Shown here: positions 18,305-27,675 of the stretch, piece after piece
Position numbering within the stretch: the stretch's first letter is position 1
Layout: each line of letters begins with the position of its first letter
NCBI GenBank assembly: GCA_963773585.1
Contig: CAVZBR010000004.1
Coordinates: forward strand, 310,001-374,000
Length of the DNA stretch: 64,000 nt
Reading direction: 5' to 3'
DNA from: CAVXJN01 sp963773585
GTDB lineage: Bacteria; Pseudomonadota; Gammaproteobacteria; JASBUN01
Position numbers and translations under genes: made by a program
The notes under the pieces: generated by a model
The model's database searches: none
Seen by the model: the letters and a program-made list of their open reading frames with translations, nothing else
What the model was told of the DNA's origin: nothing

Positions 18305-19264
18305 TCAGGTGACTACGTTGCGCGGCCTGCCCGTAATGAAGGCGCGCACGTTTGCGGCCACTTCCTCGATCATGCGCTGACGCGATTCGCAACTGGCCCA
18401 GGCTGTGTGCGGTGTGACGATCAGGTTCGGAAGCGGTGGCTCCTGCAACAGCGGATTGCCGTCGCGGGGCGGCTCGCGGCTCAGTACGTCAATCCCGGCA
18501 CCGCCCAAACGGCCGCGGCGCAAGGCATCGGCGAGCGCAGCCTCCTCGACAATGCCGCCGCGGGCGGTATTGATCAGCACCGCATCGGCTTTCATCATCG
18601 CCAGCTCCCGGGCACCGATCAGATTCCGGGTCTCGGCGGTCAAGGGACAATGCAGGCTCAGCACGTCGACCTGCGGCAATAGCGCTTCGAGAGGCACGCG
18701 GTTAGCCGCGGGGGCGTCGCTGCCCGGGCGCTGCGCTACCAGCACTTGCATACCGAACGCCTGTGCAACATGAGCGACGGCGCGGCCGAGTTCACCGTAG
18801 CCGACGATCCCCATCACCTTGCCGCTCAGCTCCCGAATGGGGAAGGCCAGGCTGCAAAACTGCTCGCTGCGCTGCCAATTGCCTTCGTGTATCCAGTGGT
18901 CGTAGTCGATCAGGCGCGTCGAAAGGGCGAGCAACAATCCGAACACATGCTGGACCACAGCAGGCGTGGCATAACCGACGACATTGCTGACCGTAACGTT
19001 ACGCTGGCGTGCTGCCTTCAGGTCGATGTTGTTGGTACCGGTGGCGGCAACGCAGATAAACCGCAACGCCCCTGCGCCCAGGATCGTGTCCGCATCCAAC
19101 ACGACTTTGTTGCTGACTACGACGTCGCAGCCTTCGATGCGCGAGGCTACCTGACGCGCATCGGTGGCCGGATGAAAATTCCAATCCGGCAGTGCGCTTT
19201 CCAGCGACGCCAGCAGCAGATCCCCGGTACTCACCGACTCCAGGTCGAGAAAAACGCCCCGCAT
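18305..19264 (-). CDS. hprA: D-isomer-specific 2-hydroxyacid dehydrogenase (glycerate/hydroxypyruvate type)
   Basis: NAD(P)H-dependent reductase of 319 residues. The Rossmann motif GIVGYGELGRAVAHVAQAF (about 147-165) is followed by the catalytic set: NTARGGIVEEAAL with the substrate Arg, D..S.EPP and the His/Trp segment PHTAWAS. The N-terminal region VVSNKVVLDA matches the glycerate dehydrogenase subgroup best. Substrate assignment to hydroxypyruvate/glycerate is by family resemblance only. Converges on ybbP with a 7-bp gap. Confidence 0.88.
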   Translation of the reverse strand: MRGVFLDLESVSTGDLLLASLESALPDWNFHPATDARQVASRIEGCDVVVSNKVVLDADTILGAGALRFICVAATGTNNIDLKAARQRNVTVSNVVGYATPAVVQHVFGLLLALSTRLIDYDHWIHEGNWQRSEQFCSLAFPIRELSGKVMGIVGYGELGRAVAHVAQAFGMQVLVAQRPGSDAPAANRVPLEALLPQVDVLSLHCPLTAETRNLIGARELAMMKADAVLINTARGGIVEEAALADALRRGRLGGAGIDVLSREPPRDGNPLLQEPPLPNLIVTPHTAWASCESRQRMIEEVAANVRAFITGRPRNVVT

Positions 19265-19289
19265 GTGGTCTCCGTATTTTGAATCATGA

Positions 19290-19318
19290 CTGACCCGGTT
19301 GCGCGCTGCCGGTATACT
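19290..19318 (+). promoter_or_regulatory. Sigma-70 promoter for hemH
   Basis: -35 CTGACC (19290-19295), 17-bp spacer, -10 TATACT (19313-19318), about 30 bp before the hemH start. The -10 context GGTATACT matches the one in front of hemE. Confidence 0.6.
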
Positions 19319-19347
19319 CGGGCGTGCCGTCCAACAGGGAGCCCGTA

Positions 19348-20367
19348 ATGCGCTACGAGCCAGAGCCCAGTCTAGCAGACCGACCTTCGTGCACTGGTGT
19401 GCTGCTGACCAATCTCGGAACGCCGGATGCGCCGACCAAACAAGCGCTGGTGCGCTACCTGGGCGAATTTCTGTGGGACCCGCGAGTAATCGAACAGTCC
19501 CGCTGGATCTGGTGGCCTGCGCTGCACGGGGTCATCCTGCGGCTGCGTCCCGCGAAAGCGGCGCGCGCGTATGCCAAGGTGTGGACCGAGGCCGGCTCAC
19601 CGTTGCTGGCGATTTCCAAACGCCAAGCGAGTGAATTGCAGGCGGCGCTGGACGACCGCATCGCCGGCCCCGTCAAAGTGGCGCTTGCCATGCGCTACGG
19701 CAACCCGTCCATTCGCGAAGGCCTTGAGACGCTGCGGCAACACAACGCCCGGCGCGTGCTGGTGTTGCCGTTGTATCCGCAGTATTCGGCGACGACCACC
19801 GCTTCGACCATCGACGCGGTCGGCGATGTATTGAGGCGCTGGCGGGTGATTCCGGAACTGCGCACGGTAAATGAATATTGGCGCGAACCCGGTTACATCG
19901 GCGCCTTGACGCAAAGTATTCGGGACCACTGGCAGGCCAACGGCAAAGGGGACAAACTGCTGTTCTCGTTCCACGGCTTGCCGCAGCGCTACGTCGACGC
20001 TGGCGACCCGTATCAGGCGCAATGCCAATGCACGGCAAGCCTGGTCGCAGACGAACTCGAGCTCGACCCCGATCAGTGGCAGATGGCGTTTCAATCCCGC
20101 TTTGGGCCCCAGGAATGGCTCAAACCCTACACCGACGAAACGCTCAAAGCCTGGGGCAAACAAGGCCTGAAAAGTGTAGACGTACTGTCGCCCGGCTTTT
20201 CCGCCGATTGTCTGGAGACTTTGGAGGAGATCGATCAGGAAAACCGCGAGCTGTTCCAGGCAGCCGGCGGTGGCTCGTATCGTTACATCCCGGCGCTCAA
20301 TGACACACCGGTCCATATCGCTTTTCTCGCCGAGTTGGTGGGCAAGCATCTGCAGGGCTGGAGCTGA
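19348..20367 (+). CDS. hemH: Ferrochelatase
   Basis: Inserts Fe(II) into protoporphyrin IX, the last step of protohaem synthesis. The 339-residue product has TGVLLTNLGTPDAP at the N-terminus, the LPLYPQYSATTTAST block, the metal-site SFHGLPQRYVD (catalytic His) and, near the C-terminus, SPGFSADCLETLEEI with the conserved Glu residues. The ATG at 19348 is chosen because AGGGAG lies 6 nt upstream; an in-frame GTG at 19324 overlaps the promoter region. Confidence 0.98.
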   Translation: MRYEPEPSLADRPSCTGVLLTNLGTPDAPTKQALVRYLGEFLWDPRVIEQSRWIWWPALHGVILRLRPAKAARAYAKVWTEAGSPLLAISKRQASELQAALDDRIAGPVKVALAMRYGNPSIREGLETLRQHNARRVLVLPLYPQYSATTTASTIDAVGDVLRRWRVIPELRTVNEYWREPGYIGALTQSIRDHWQANGKGDKLLFSFHGLPQRYVDAGDPYQAQCQCTASLVADELELDPDQWQMAFQSRFGPQEWLKPYTDETLKAWGKQGLKSVDVLSPGFSADCLETLEEIDQENRELFQAAGGGSYRYIPALNDTPVHIAFLAELVGKHLQGWS

Positions 20368-20471
20368 GGTGCTGCTGTCGTTACCCGCACGCCGCACGTC
20401 AACGGACAGAGGGTGTTGCAATCGAGCGTGCGGCTTTGTCCATCGCCTGCGTGCGGCAAATCATTTACAAT

Positions 20472-20493
20472 AGATGTATTTTAGATGCATGTA
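20472..20493 (+). promoter_or_regulatory. Possible NsrR-type operator (two direct 11-bp half-sites)
   Basis: AGATGTATTTT (20472-20482) is followed immediately by AGATGCATGTA (20483-20493). The AGATGYAT core resembles the half-site described for the nitric-oxide sensor NsrR (Rrf2 family), though the second half is in direct rather than inverted orientation. It lies 46 bp before the CBS gene in an unusually AT-rich stretch. Binding is inference. Confidence 0.4.
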
Positions 20494-20539
20494 ATTTGCG
20501 GGCTTTGCCGCTGTTCGGCCGAGCCCCCGGAACCGAGCC

Positions 20540-21172
20540 ATGACCAACGACGCAGAATTCGACCCCAAGTCCTTACACGCCGCCGACGATGATGTCCCGG
20601 AACTGGAATTGACCGACGAGGACATCCTCGACGCCATGCAGCATATACCCGGCTACCTAGACATCAGCACCGAAGACTTCCGTCTGGTGTATCACCTCGC
20701 GCACCGCCACGCCTTGGAACGGGTGTTCAGCAACCTGAGTGCCGAGCAGATGATGCGAATCGGTATCGAACCCCTGGACCCCGAGCTGCCATTGGACAAA
20801 GCGGCGGCGACTATGGCGCAGCAGGGCCTTAAAAGTCTGCCTGTGGTGGACGCCGACCACCGTGTCATCGGCATGCTCACTGAAACCGATTTTCTGCGGC
20901 GCCTGCAGGCCGACACTTTTCTGCAATTGCTGCTGCGCCTGGTGACTGATATCGACGGCTTCAGCCATCGCTGTCATGAGACGCCGGTGCGCACGGCAAT
21001 GACTCCCAAGGTGATCACTCTTTCGCGCGACGCCAGCTTCGCCGATATCGTCAGTGCTTTTCATGCCCACGATGGGCGCAGCATGCCGGTGGTCGACGAA
21101 CAGGGGAAACTGCTTGGGTTGCTGTTGCGAAAAGACTTTCTCGACGCCTGCCACCTGGAGGGTTTGTTGTGA
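20540..21172 (+). CDS. Tandem CBS-domain protein
   Basis: A 210-residue soluble protein with an acidic N-terminus and two CBS motifs: DKAAATMAQQGLKSLPVVD..HRVIGMLTETDFL and a second after MTPKVITLSRDASFADIV ending LLGLLLRKDFL. CBS pairs bind adenine nucleotides and act as regulatory modules. It overlaps the HPP membrane gene by 4 bp (GTGA), so it is likely the cytoplasmic regulator of that transporter; HPP-CBS fusions are known elsewhere. Confidence 0.9.
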   Translation: MTNDAEFDPKSLHAADDDVPELELTDEDILDAMQHIPGYLDISTEDFRLVYHLAHRHALERVFSNLSAEQMMRIGIEPLDPELPLDKAAATMAQQGLKSLPVVDADHRVIGMLTETDFLRRLQADTFLQLLLRLVTDIDGFSHRCHETPVRTAMTPKVITLSRDASFADIVSAFHAHDGRSMPVVDEQGKLLGLLLRKDFLDACHLEGLL

Positions 21173-21717
21173 GCCTGCGTGAATACTTCAAAAAAATGCG
21201 CGGCACCACCCGCGGTAGTCCTCCACGGGTCAACAACAGCGAAATCTTCTGGTCCTGGCTCGGCGCGTTTTTCGGCATCGGCGCAGTGGCGACGATCAAC
21301 CAGTACTGGTTGTCGGGCAGTGACCTGACCCTGGTGATCGGCTCGTTCGGCGCCTCGGCGGTGCTCGCCTACGGCGCGCCCCGCAGCCCGTTGGCGCAAC
21401 CGCGCAACCTGGTCGGCGGCCATGTGGTCTCGGCCATCGTCGGTGTCATCGCCTGGAAGCTGTTGCACCCTTTCCCATGGGTTGCGGAAGCCACGGCCGT
21501 CGCAACCGCGATCGCACTGATGCATCTCACCCGCACCCTGCATCCTCCCGGCGGCGCCACCGCGTTGATTGCGGTGATCGGCTCACCGGTCATTCATCAT
21601 CTGGGTTTCTGGTATGTGCTGATTCCGGCTACGATCGGCCCGGTGATCATGCTGCTGGTAGCGCTGCTGGTGAACAATATCCCGGCCTCGCGCCGTTACC
21701 CTGAGATCTGGTATTAG
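21169..21717 (+). CDS. HPP-family membrane protein
   Basis: A 182-residue integral membrane protein with four predicted helices (about 25-45, 52-72, 85-120 and 145-170). The diagnostic motif TLHPPGGATAL is present, with GSFGASAVL and QPRNLVGGH. Plant and cyanobacterial HPP proteins have been connected to nitrite transport; whether that holds here is inference, though the possible NO-sensor site upstream is consistent. It starts with GTG overlapping the CBS gene stop. Confidence 0.9.
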   Translation: MSLREYFKKMRGTTRGSPPRVNNSEIFWSWLGAFFGIGAVATINQYWLSGSDLTLVIGSFGASAVLAYGAPRSPLAQPRNLVGGHVVSAIVGVIAWKLLHPFPWVAEATAVATAIALMHLTRTLHPPGGATALIAVIGSPVIHHLGFWYVLIPATIGPVIMLLVALLVNNIPASRRYPEIWY

Positions 21718-21760
21718 CGCTTATTTCCAGATCAAACCGTTTCACGTCGGGGCTTGGTAG

Positions 21761-21787
21761 CCGCACCTGCTCCCGCATCAGGTGCGG
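21761..21787. terminator. Stem-loop between convergent HPP gene and sdaA
   Basis: Perfect 9-bp stem CCGCACCTG (21761-21769) / CAGGTGCGG (21779-21787) with a 9-nt loop, 3 bp from the sdaA stop. No U tract on either strand, so termination is likely but not classical. Confidence 0.45.
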
Positions 21788-21790
21788 CGA

Positions 21791-23170
21791 TTAACATTCG
21801 GTGAAACTTACCGCCAGGCCGCCCTGGGACGTTTCCTTGTATTTGTCCGACATTTCCTGGCCGGTTTGCTTCATTGCTGCGATGCAATTGTCCAAGGGCA
21901 TGAAATGCTGGCCGCTGCCGCGGCGTGCCAGGGACGCAGCCGTATATGCCTTGATGGCGCCGAAACCGTTCCGCTCGATACACGGCACTTGCACCAGACC
22001 GCCGACCGGATCGCACGTCATCCCCAAGTGATGCTCGAGCGCGATTTCGGCGGCGTTTTCCACCTGCAGCGGCGTGCCGTCCTGTACGGCGCAAAGTCCC
22101 GCCGCAGCCATTGCAGCGGCCGAACCCACTTCGCCCTGGCAACCCACTTCGGCGCCGGAAATAGAACTGAGGTGCTTGATCAGTCCGCCGATTGCAGCCG
22201 CGGTAAGTAAAAACGTGCGCACCTGTTCGGCGGTGCCATTATGATGCTCGACCCAGTAATAAAGAACCGCGGGGATCACGCCGGCCGCGCCGTTGGTCGG
22301 TGCCGTAACCACCATGCGACCAGCGGCGTTTTCTTCGTTGACCGCCATGGCATACGCGCACAACCAGTCGTTCATGTCCGCTTGCGCCGGATGCTCGCGC
22401 AGCTGAGCGTACAGTGCCATGGCGCGGCGCTGTACGTGCAGTCCACCCGGCAACTCGCCCTGGGTATCGAGACCCCGCTCGATGCAGATGCGCATGGCGC
22501 GCCAAATGGCATCGAGACCCTGATTCAATTCCTGCACCGGGCGGCGCACCACTTCGTTGTGCTGCTTCATTTGCGCAATGGAAAGGCCGCTCTCCCGGGC
22601 CATGGTCAACATCGCTTTTGCCGAGTCGAAGCCGAACGGCGCATCGTCACCGATCTGCAACTGGAGCGGTGCTTGCAGCTTGCCGATTTGCGCCAACGTA
22701 TTGATGAATCCGCCGCCGATGGAGAAATAGGTTTCAGTAAGCAGCACGTTGTGATCGATATCCAACAACTCGAATATGATGCCGTTGGGATGTTCCGGCA
22801 AAGACTGACCGCGGTCGAAGACGATGTCGCGTTCGGCGTCGAACGCCAGCGCGCCTTTACTCGGCAACTCGATGTTCCGGCGGCGCTGCAGTGACGCCAC
22901 CAACCCGTTGACATCCACCTCGGCCAGATCACTCGGCGCGTAACCGTTCAATCCGAGGGTGATGGCACGGTCGGTGGCGTGACCTTTGCCTGTGTAGGCC
23001 AACGAACCTTTGAGTACGCAACGCAGGCCCGCTGGTTCAGCATCGGGCTCACTCGCGCGCCAGCGTTCGATCCGAGTGCGGAAATCCGCCGCCGCCACCA
23101 TGGGCCCCATGGTGTGGGAACTGGAAGGTCCAATGCCGATCTTGAACAATTCGAGAGCGCTGATGAACAT
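21791..23170 (-). CDS. sdaA: L-serine ammonia-lyase, iron-sulfur type
   Basis: Single-chain [4Fe-4S] L-serine dehydratase (serine to pyruvate plus ammonia), 459 residues. The beta domain begins FKIGIGPSSSHTMGPM; the cluster-binding cysteines are recognisable in VGCQGEVGSAAAMAAAG and MTCDPVGGLVQVPC. The protein ends in ...SFTEC with a C-terminal cysteine, the feature shown in the Legionella enzyme to reach into the active site and act as an extra cluster ligand. The ATG at 23170 fits the family start; 23185 would add five residues. Confidence 0.97.
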   Translation of the reverse strand: MFISALELFKIGIGPSSSHTMGPMVAAADFRTRIERWRASEPDAEPAGLRCVLKGSLAYTGKGHATDRAITLGLNGYAPSDLAEVDVNGLVASLQRRRNIELPSKGALAFDAERDIVFDRGQSLPEHPNGIIFELLDIDHNVLLTETYFSIGGGFINTLAQIGKLQAPLQLQIGDDAPFGFDSAKAMLTMARESGLSIAQMKQHNEVVRRPVQELNQGLDAIWRAMRICIERGLDTQGELPGGLHVQRRAMALYAQLREHPAQADMNDWLCAYAMAVNEENAAGRMVVTAPTNGAAGVIPAVLYYWVEHHNGTAEQVRTFLLTAAAIGGLIKHLSSISGAEVGCQGEVGSAAAMAAAGLCAVQDGTPLQVENAAEIALEHHLGMTCDPVGGLVQVPCIERNGFGAIKAYTAASLARRGSGQHFMPLDNCIAAMKQTGQEMSDKYKETSQGGLAVSFTEC

Positions 23171-23276
23171 GACCGCCTCCGCCACGGCGCCGAGCTCGTA
23201 GCGCGCGTTTACTACAGCCTAGGGCGGCAACCCGACGAACGCCAGCCACCGGGCAAGCGTGAGCAATGGATTCGCA

Positions 23277-24602
23277 TTACTGCGCTGGCTGGGTGGCGGT
23301 AGTTACCCGCCAGATTGAGTTCCCGACATCGTCTGCCACCAGCAGCGCTCCTTGGCTATCGATGGCGACGCCCACCGGCCGTCCCCTTGCGTGACCTTCG
23401 GCGTCTACGAAACCGGTCAATATGTCCGTCGGCTCGCCGGCAGGTTTTCCGTTGACGAAGGGTACGAATATGACCTTATATCCGCTGCGCGGCTTGCGAT
23501 TCCAGGAGCCGTGCTGACCAACGAACATGCCGTGATTGAAACGGGCGGGCAAGGTATTGCCCAAGGAATTTGCGAGTCCTAAAGACGCCGTGTGCGGGCC
23601 CAGGCCGTAGTCGGGCACCACTGCCTGCGCGACCAGATCAGGACGCTGGGGGGCGGCCCGGCGGTCGACGTGCTGGCCGAAATAGCTATAGGGCCAACCG
23701 AAAAAATCTCCCTTGTGTACAGCGGTCAGGTAATCGGGTACCAGGTCGCTACCCAATTCGTCGCGTTCGTTGACCACTGTCCATAACGTTCCGCTTTCCG
23801 GCTCGAATGCCATGCCCACCGGATTGCGCAAGCCGGAAGCGAATACCTGATGTTCACCAGAGTTGGGGTCGACTTCCCAAATTGCGGCGCGTTCCTCCTC
23901 CACATCCATGCCGTTCTCGCCGACGTTGCTGTTGGAACCGATGGCCACATAGAGTTTGCCACCGTCGGGGCTGGCGATCAGGTTCTTGGTCCAGTGATGG
24001 TTGATCGGACCGCCGGGCAGGTCCGTGACCTTGGTGCCGGAAGCGCTGATCCGCAATTGTCCTTCCCGGTACGGAAAACGCAGGATCCCATCGGTGTCGG
24101 CGACGTAGAATTTGTCGTCGATCAAAGTCATGCCGAACGGTGAGTGCAGATGGTCGAGCAATACCGCGTGGAGGTCGGCGACGCCATCGCCGTCTGTGTC
24201 GCGCAGCAGGGAAATGCGATCGGCGCTGGGCACGCCAGCGCCGGCGCGCGTCATCGCTTTTTTCATCGCCCATCCTTTCAGTCCGCGCGCGTTGTCCGGT
24301 CTCGCCGGGGCATTGGTCTCGGCTACCAGCACGTCGCCATTTGGCAATACGTAAATCCAGCGCGGGTGGTCCAAACCGGATGCGAACGCGCTAACTTGCG
24401 TTCCCGGGGCCGATACCGGTTTCTCGCCCTCGGGCCAGCCGGTGGCCGGGGCGATGTTCACGGTGGGTATGAGGCTGTGTTCGGGCGCGGGTAGAGCAGG
24501 ATCGGGACCCGTACCGGCCAATACCGGTAAATCGGCACTATCCCCACATGCTGCGACGCCAATCGAAATCACAATTCCCAACAGCCCACCTCGCACCGAC
24601 AT
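23277..24602 (-). CDS. Lipoprotein PQQ-dependent sugar (sorbosone) dehydrogenase-like protein
   Basis: A 441-residue lipoprotein: signal with a Cys at about residue 19 (VAACGDS). The rest is a six-bladed beta-propeller of the glucose/sorbosone dehydrogenase type: HPRWIYVLPNGDVLVAETN, HSPFGM, HHWTKNLIASPDGGKLYVAIGSNSN, ASGLRNPVGMAFEP, WTVVNERDELG and GQHGSWNRKP. Related proteins bind PQQ and calcium, but no PQQ synthesis gene is present in the window, so the cofactor and substrate are unproved. Probably anchored facing the periplasm. Confidence 0.88.
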   Translation of the reverse strand: MSVRGGLLGIVISIGVAACGDSADLPVLAGTGPDPALPAPEHSLIPTVNIAPATGWPEGEKPVSAPGTQVSAFASGLDHPRWIYVLPNGDVLVAETNAPARPDNARGLKGWAMKKAMTRAGAGVPSADRISLLRDTDGDGVADLHAVLLDHLHSPFGMTLIDDKFYVADTDGILRFPYREGQLRISASGTKVTDLPGGPINHHWTKNLIASPDGGKLYVAIGSNSNVGENGMDVEEERAAIWEVDPNSGEHQVFASGLRNPVGMAFEPESGTLWTVVNERDELGSDLVPDYLTAVHKGDFFGWPYSYFGQHVDRRAAPQRPDLVAQAVVPDYGLGPHTASLGLANSLGNTLPARFNHGMFVGQHGSWNRKPRSGYKVIFVPFVNGKPAGEPTDILTGFVDAEGHARGRPVGVAIDSQGALLVADDVGNSIWRVTTATQPAQ

Positions 24603-24964
24603 TCCGCACCGCCCTTTTGATTCGGTCTCTCCGGTACCCGTCTAGGGTGGTACAAAATCCACGCCCTGCCGATGCGCAGCGCACCTATACCCGATTAGCA
24701 AAGCGGCAATTGTGCAGGGCTTCGGCCCCCGGCGCCGCACGCGACCCGCCTGGGGGATGGCGCCGGCGCAGGCTCCGCTCAGGGGTGTCGCTCGCCGCGC
24801 GCGACGGTTCCAACGCCGCCACCCGGCCTGCGCCGATGCCGTGCGACACTGGGGCAATCTGGATTTTCCGATACCGCCGGAACCGGTTAGGCTTGGCGGA
24901 CCATGTAATACAGGCCCGCGGTGAGCGATACCGCAGCCGACGAACGCAACGGATGGGGTGACAC
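24603..24964. other. Intergenic region without a supportable gene
   Basis: About 360 bp between divergent genes. Several short ORFs cross it but none has a ribosome-binding site or recognisable protein. It should carry promoters for both flanking genes; I could not pick convincing hexamers. Confidence 0.5.
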
Positions 24965-25480
24965 ATGTTGAAACTGCACGTAGCGGCGCTGTGGCTTGCC
25001 GGCATGTGCATGCTGGCGGCATCGAGTGCGCACCCGGCGGACGTCAGCGAGCGCATCCGCAGCGCCGGCGCACCGGCGAGCGATGCGCAAACCATGCGCG
25101 CCCTGTCCCAGGATCAGGATTGGCGAGTGCGTGCCGCAGTGGCGGAGAATCGCCGGACGCCGTCCGATGTGCTTGCGGCACTGGCGACCGACCCGCGTCA
25201 GGAAGTCAAAATCAAAGTGGCCACCAACTTGAGCACGCCAGAGTCGGTATTCATGGTCATGACCCGCGACGCCGACATCGCCGTGCGCAGCGTCGTTGCG
25301 CGCTTCGAATACGTACCGGCCGCGGTATTGCGAACCTTGGCCTCGGACCCTGCCGCGGATATCCGCCTGGAAGTGGCGCGCGCCTACAACACTGACCGAC
25401 AGACCCTGAAAAAATTGGCCGAAGACGAGTACGCCGATATCCGCAATATCGCGGCGCGCCGCTTGGCCGAGGGACAATAG
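24965..25480 (+). CDS. Secreted leucine-rich-repeat-variant (LRV/HEAT-like) protein
   Basis: A 171-residue protein with a signal peptide (cleavage about after SSAHP/AD, residue 25) and about five helical repeats of ~24 residues of the LRV type. Successive units read DWRVRAAVAENRRTPSDVL, KIKVATNLSTPESVF, VVARFEYVPAAVLRTLA and RLEVARAYNTDRQTLKKLA. LRV repeats were first described beside nitrogen-fixation genes and lack a defined biochemical role; here the cysteines of the classic Fe-S LRV protein are absent. It is followed directly by the tandem array. Confidence 0.8.
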   Translation: MLKLHVAALWLAGMCMLAASSAHPADVSERIRSAGAPASDAQTMRALSQDQDWRVRAAVAENRRTPSDVLAALATDPRQEVKIKVATNLSTPESVFMVMTRDADIAVRSVVARFEYVPAAVLRTLASDPAADIRLEVARAYNTDRQTLKKLAEDEYADIRNIAARRLAEGQ

Positions 25481-25487
25481 CACCGAC

Positions 25488-26174
25488 GTTGCGTCCGGCC
25501 TGCGGCCTTGACGCAACCTACGCCGTTGATCGAGGTTTCGGGAAATCGGTGGCGCCCGTAGGATCGGTCAAGCGCAGCGGACCCATCGTTCGCAACGCGC
25601 CCGCGTCGGCGCGAGCATTGAGTCCGGCCCGCCGCCGTGACCCGACCGATGCCGTTGATCGAGGTTTCGGGAGGTCGGTGGCACCCGTAGGATGGGTCAA
25701 GCGCAGCGGACCCATCGTTCGCAACGCGCCCGCGTCGGCGCGAGCATTGAGTCCGGCCCGCCGCCGTGACCCGACCGATGCCGTTGATCGAGGTTTCGGG
25801 AGGTCGGTGGCACCCGTAGGATGGGTCAAGCGCAGCGGACCCATCGTTCGCAACGCGCCCGCGTCGGCGCGAGCATTGAGTCCGGCCCGCCGCCGTGACC
25901 CGACCGATGCCGTTGATCGAGGTTTCGGGAGGTCGGTGGCGCCCGTAGGATGGGTCAAGCGCAGCGGACCCATCGTTCGCAACGCGTCCGAATCGGCGCA
26001 AGCGTTGGATCCGGCCCGCGGTCGTGATCCGACCGATACCGTTGATCGAGGTTTCGGGAGGTCGGTGGCACCCGTAGGATGGGTCAAGCGCAGCGGACCC
26101 ATCGTTCGCAACGCGCCCGCACAAGCGTTGCGTCCGGCCTGCGGCCTTGACGCAACCTACGCCATTGATCGAGG

Positions 26175-26199
<25 letters not shown>
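25488..26199. repeat. 129-bp tandem repeat array abutting the gltD 3' end
   Basis: Repeat units begin GTTGATCGAGG at 25525, 25654, 25783, 25912 and 26041 (periods 129, 129, 129, 129, then 123), with the last, degenerate copy from 26164 forming the real 3' end of gltD. Each unit has two parts: about 35 bp closely matching the end of gltD (seen from the plus strand), and a palindromic element of the form GTAGGATGGGTCAAG...CGGACCCATC plus filler. The array is bounded by two identical 37-bp elements in the opposite orientation (25488-25524 and 26127-26163). Because 129 is a multiple of three, long spurious reading frames cross it on both strands. Confidence 0.9.
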
Positions 26200-27641
<1,442 letters not shown>

Positions 27642-27675
27642 GAAAGAATCCAGCTGATGAGAAAGCAGGGGCGGC

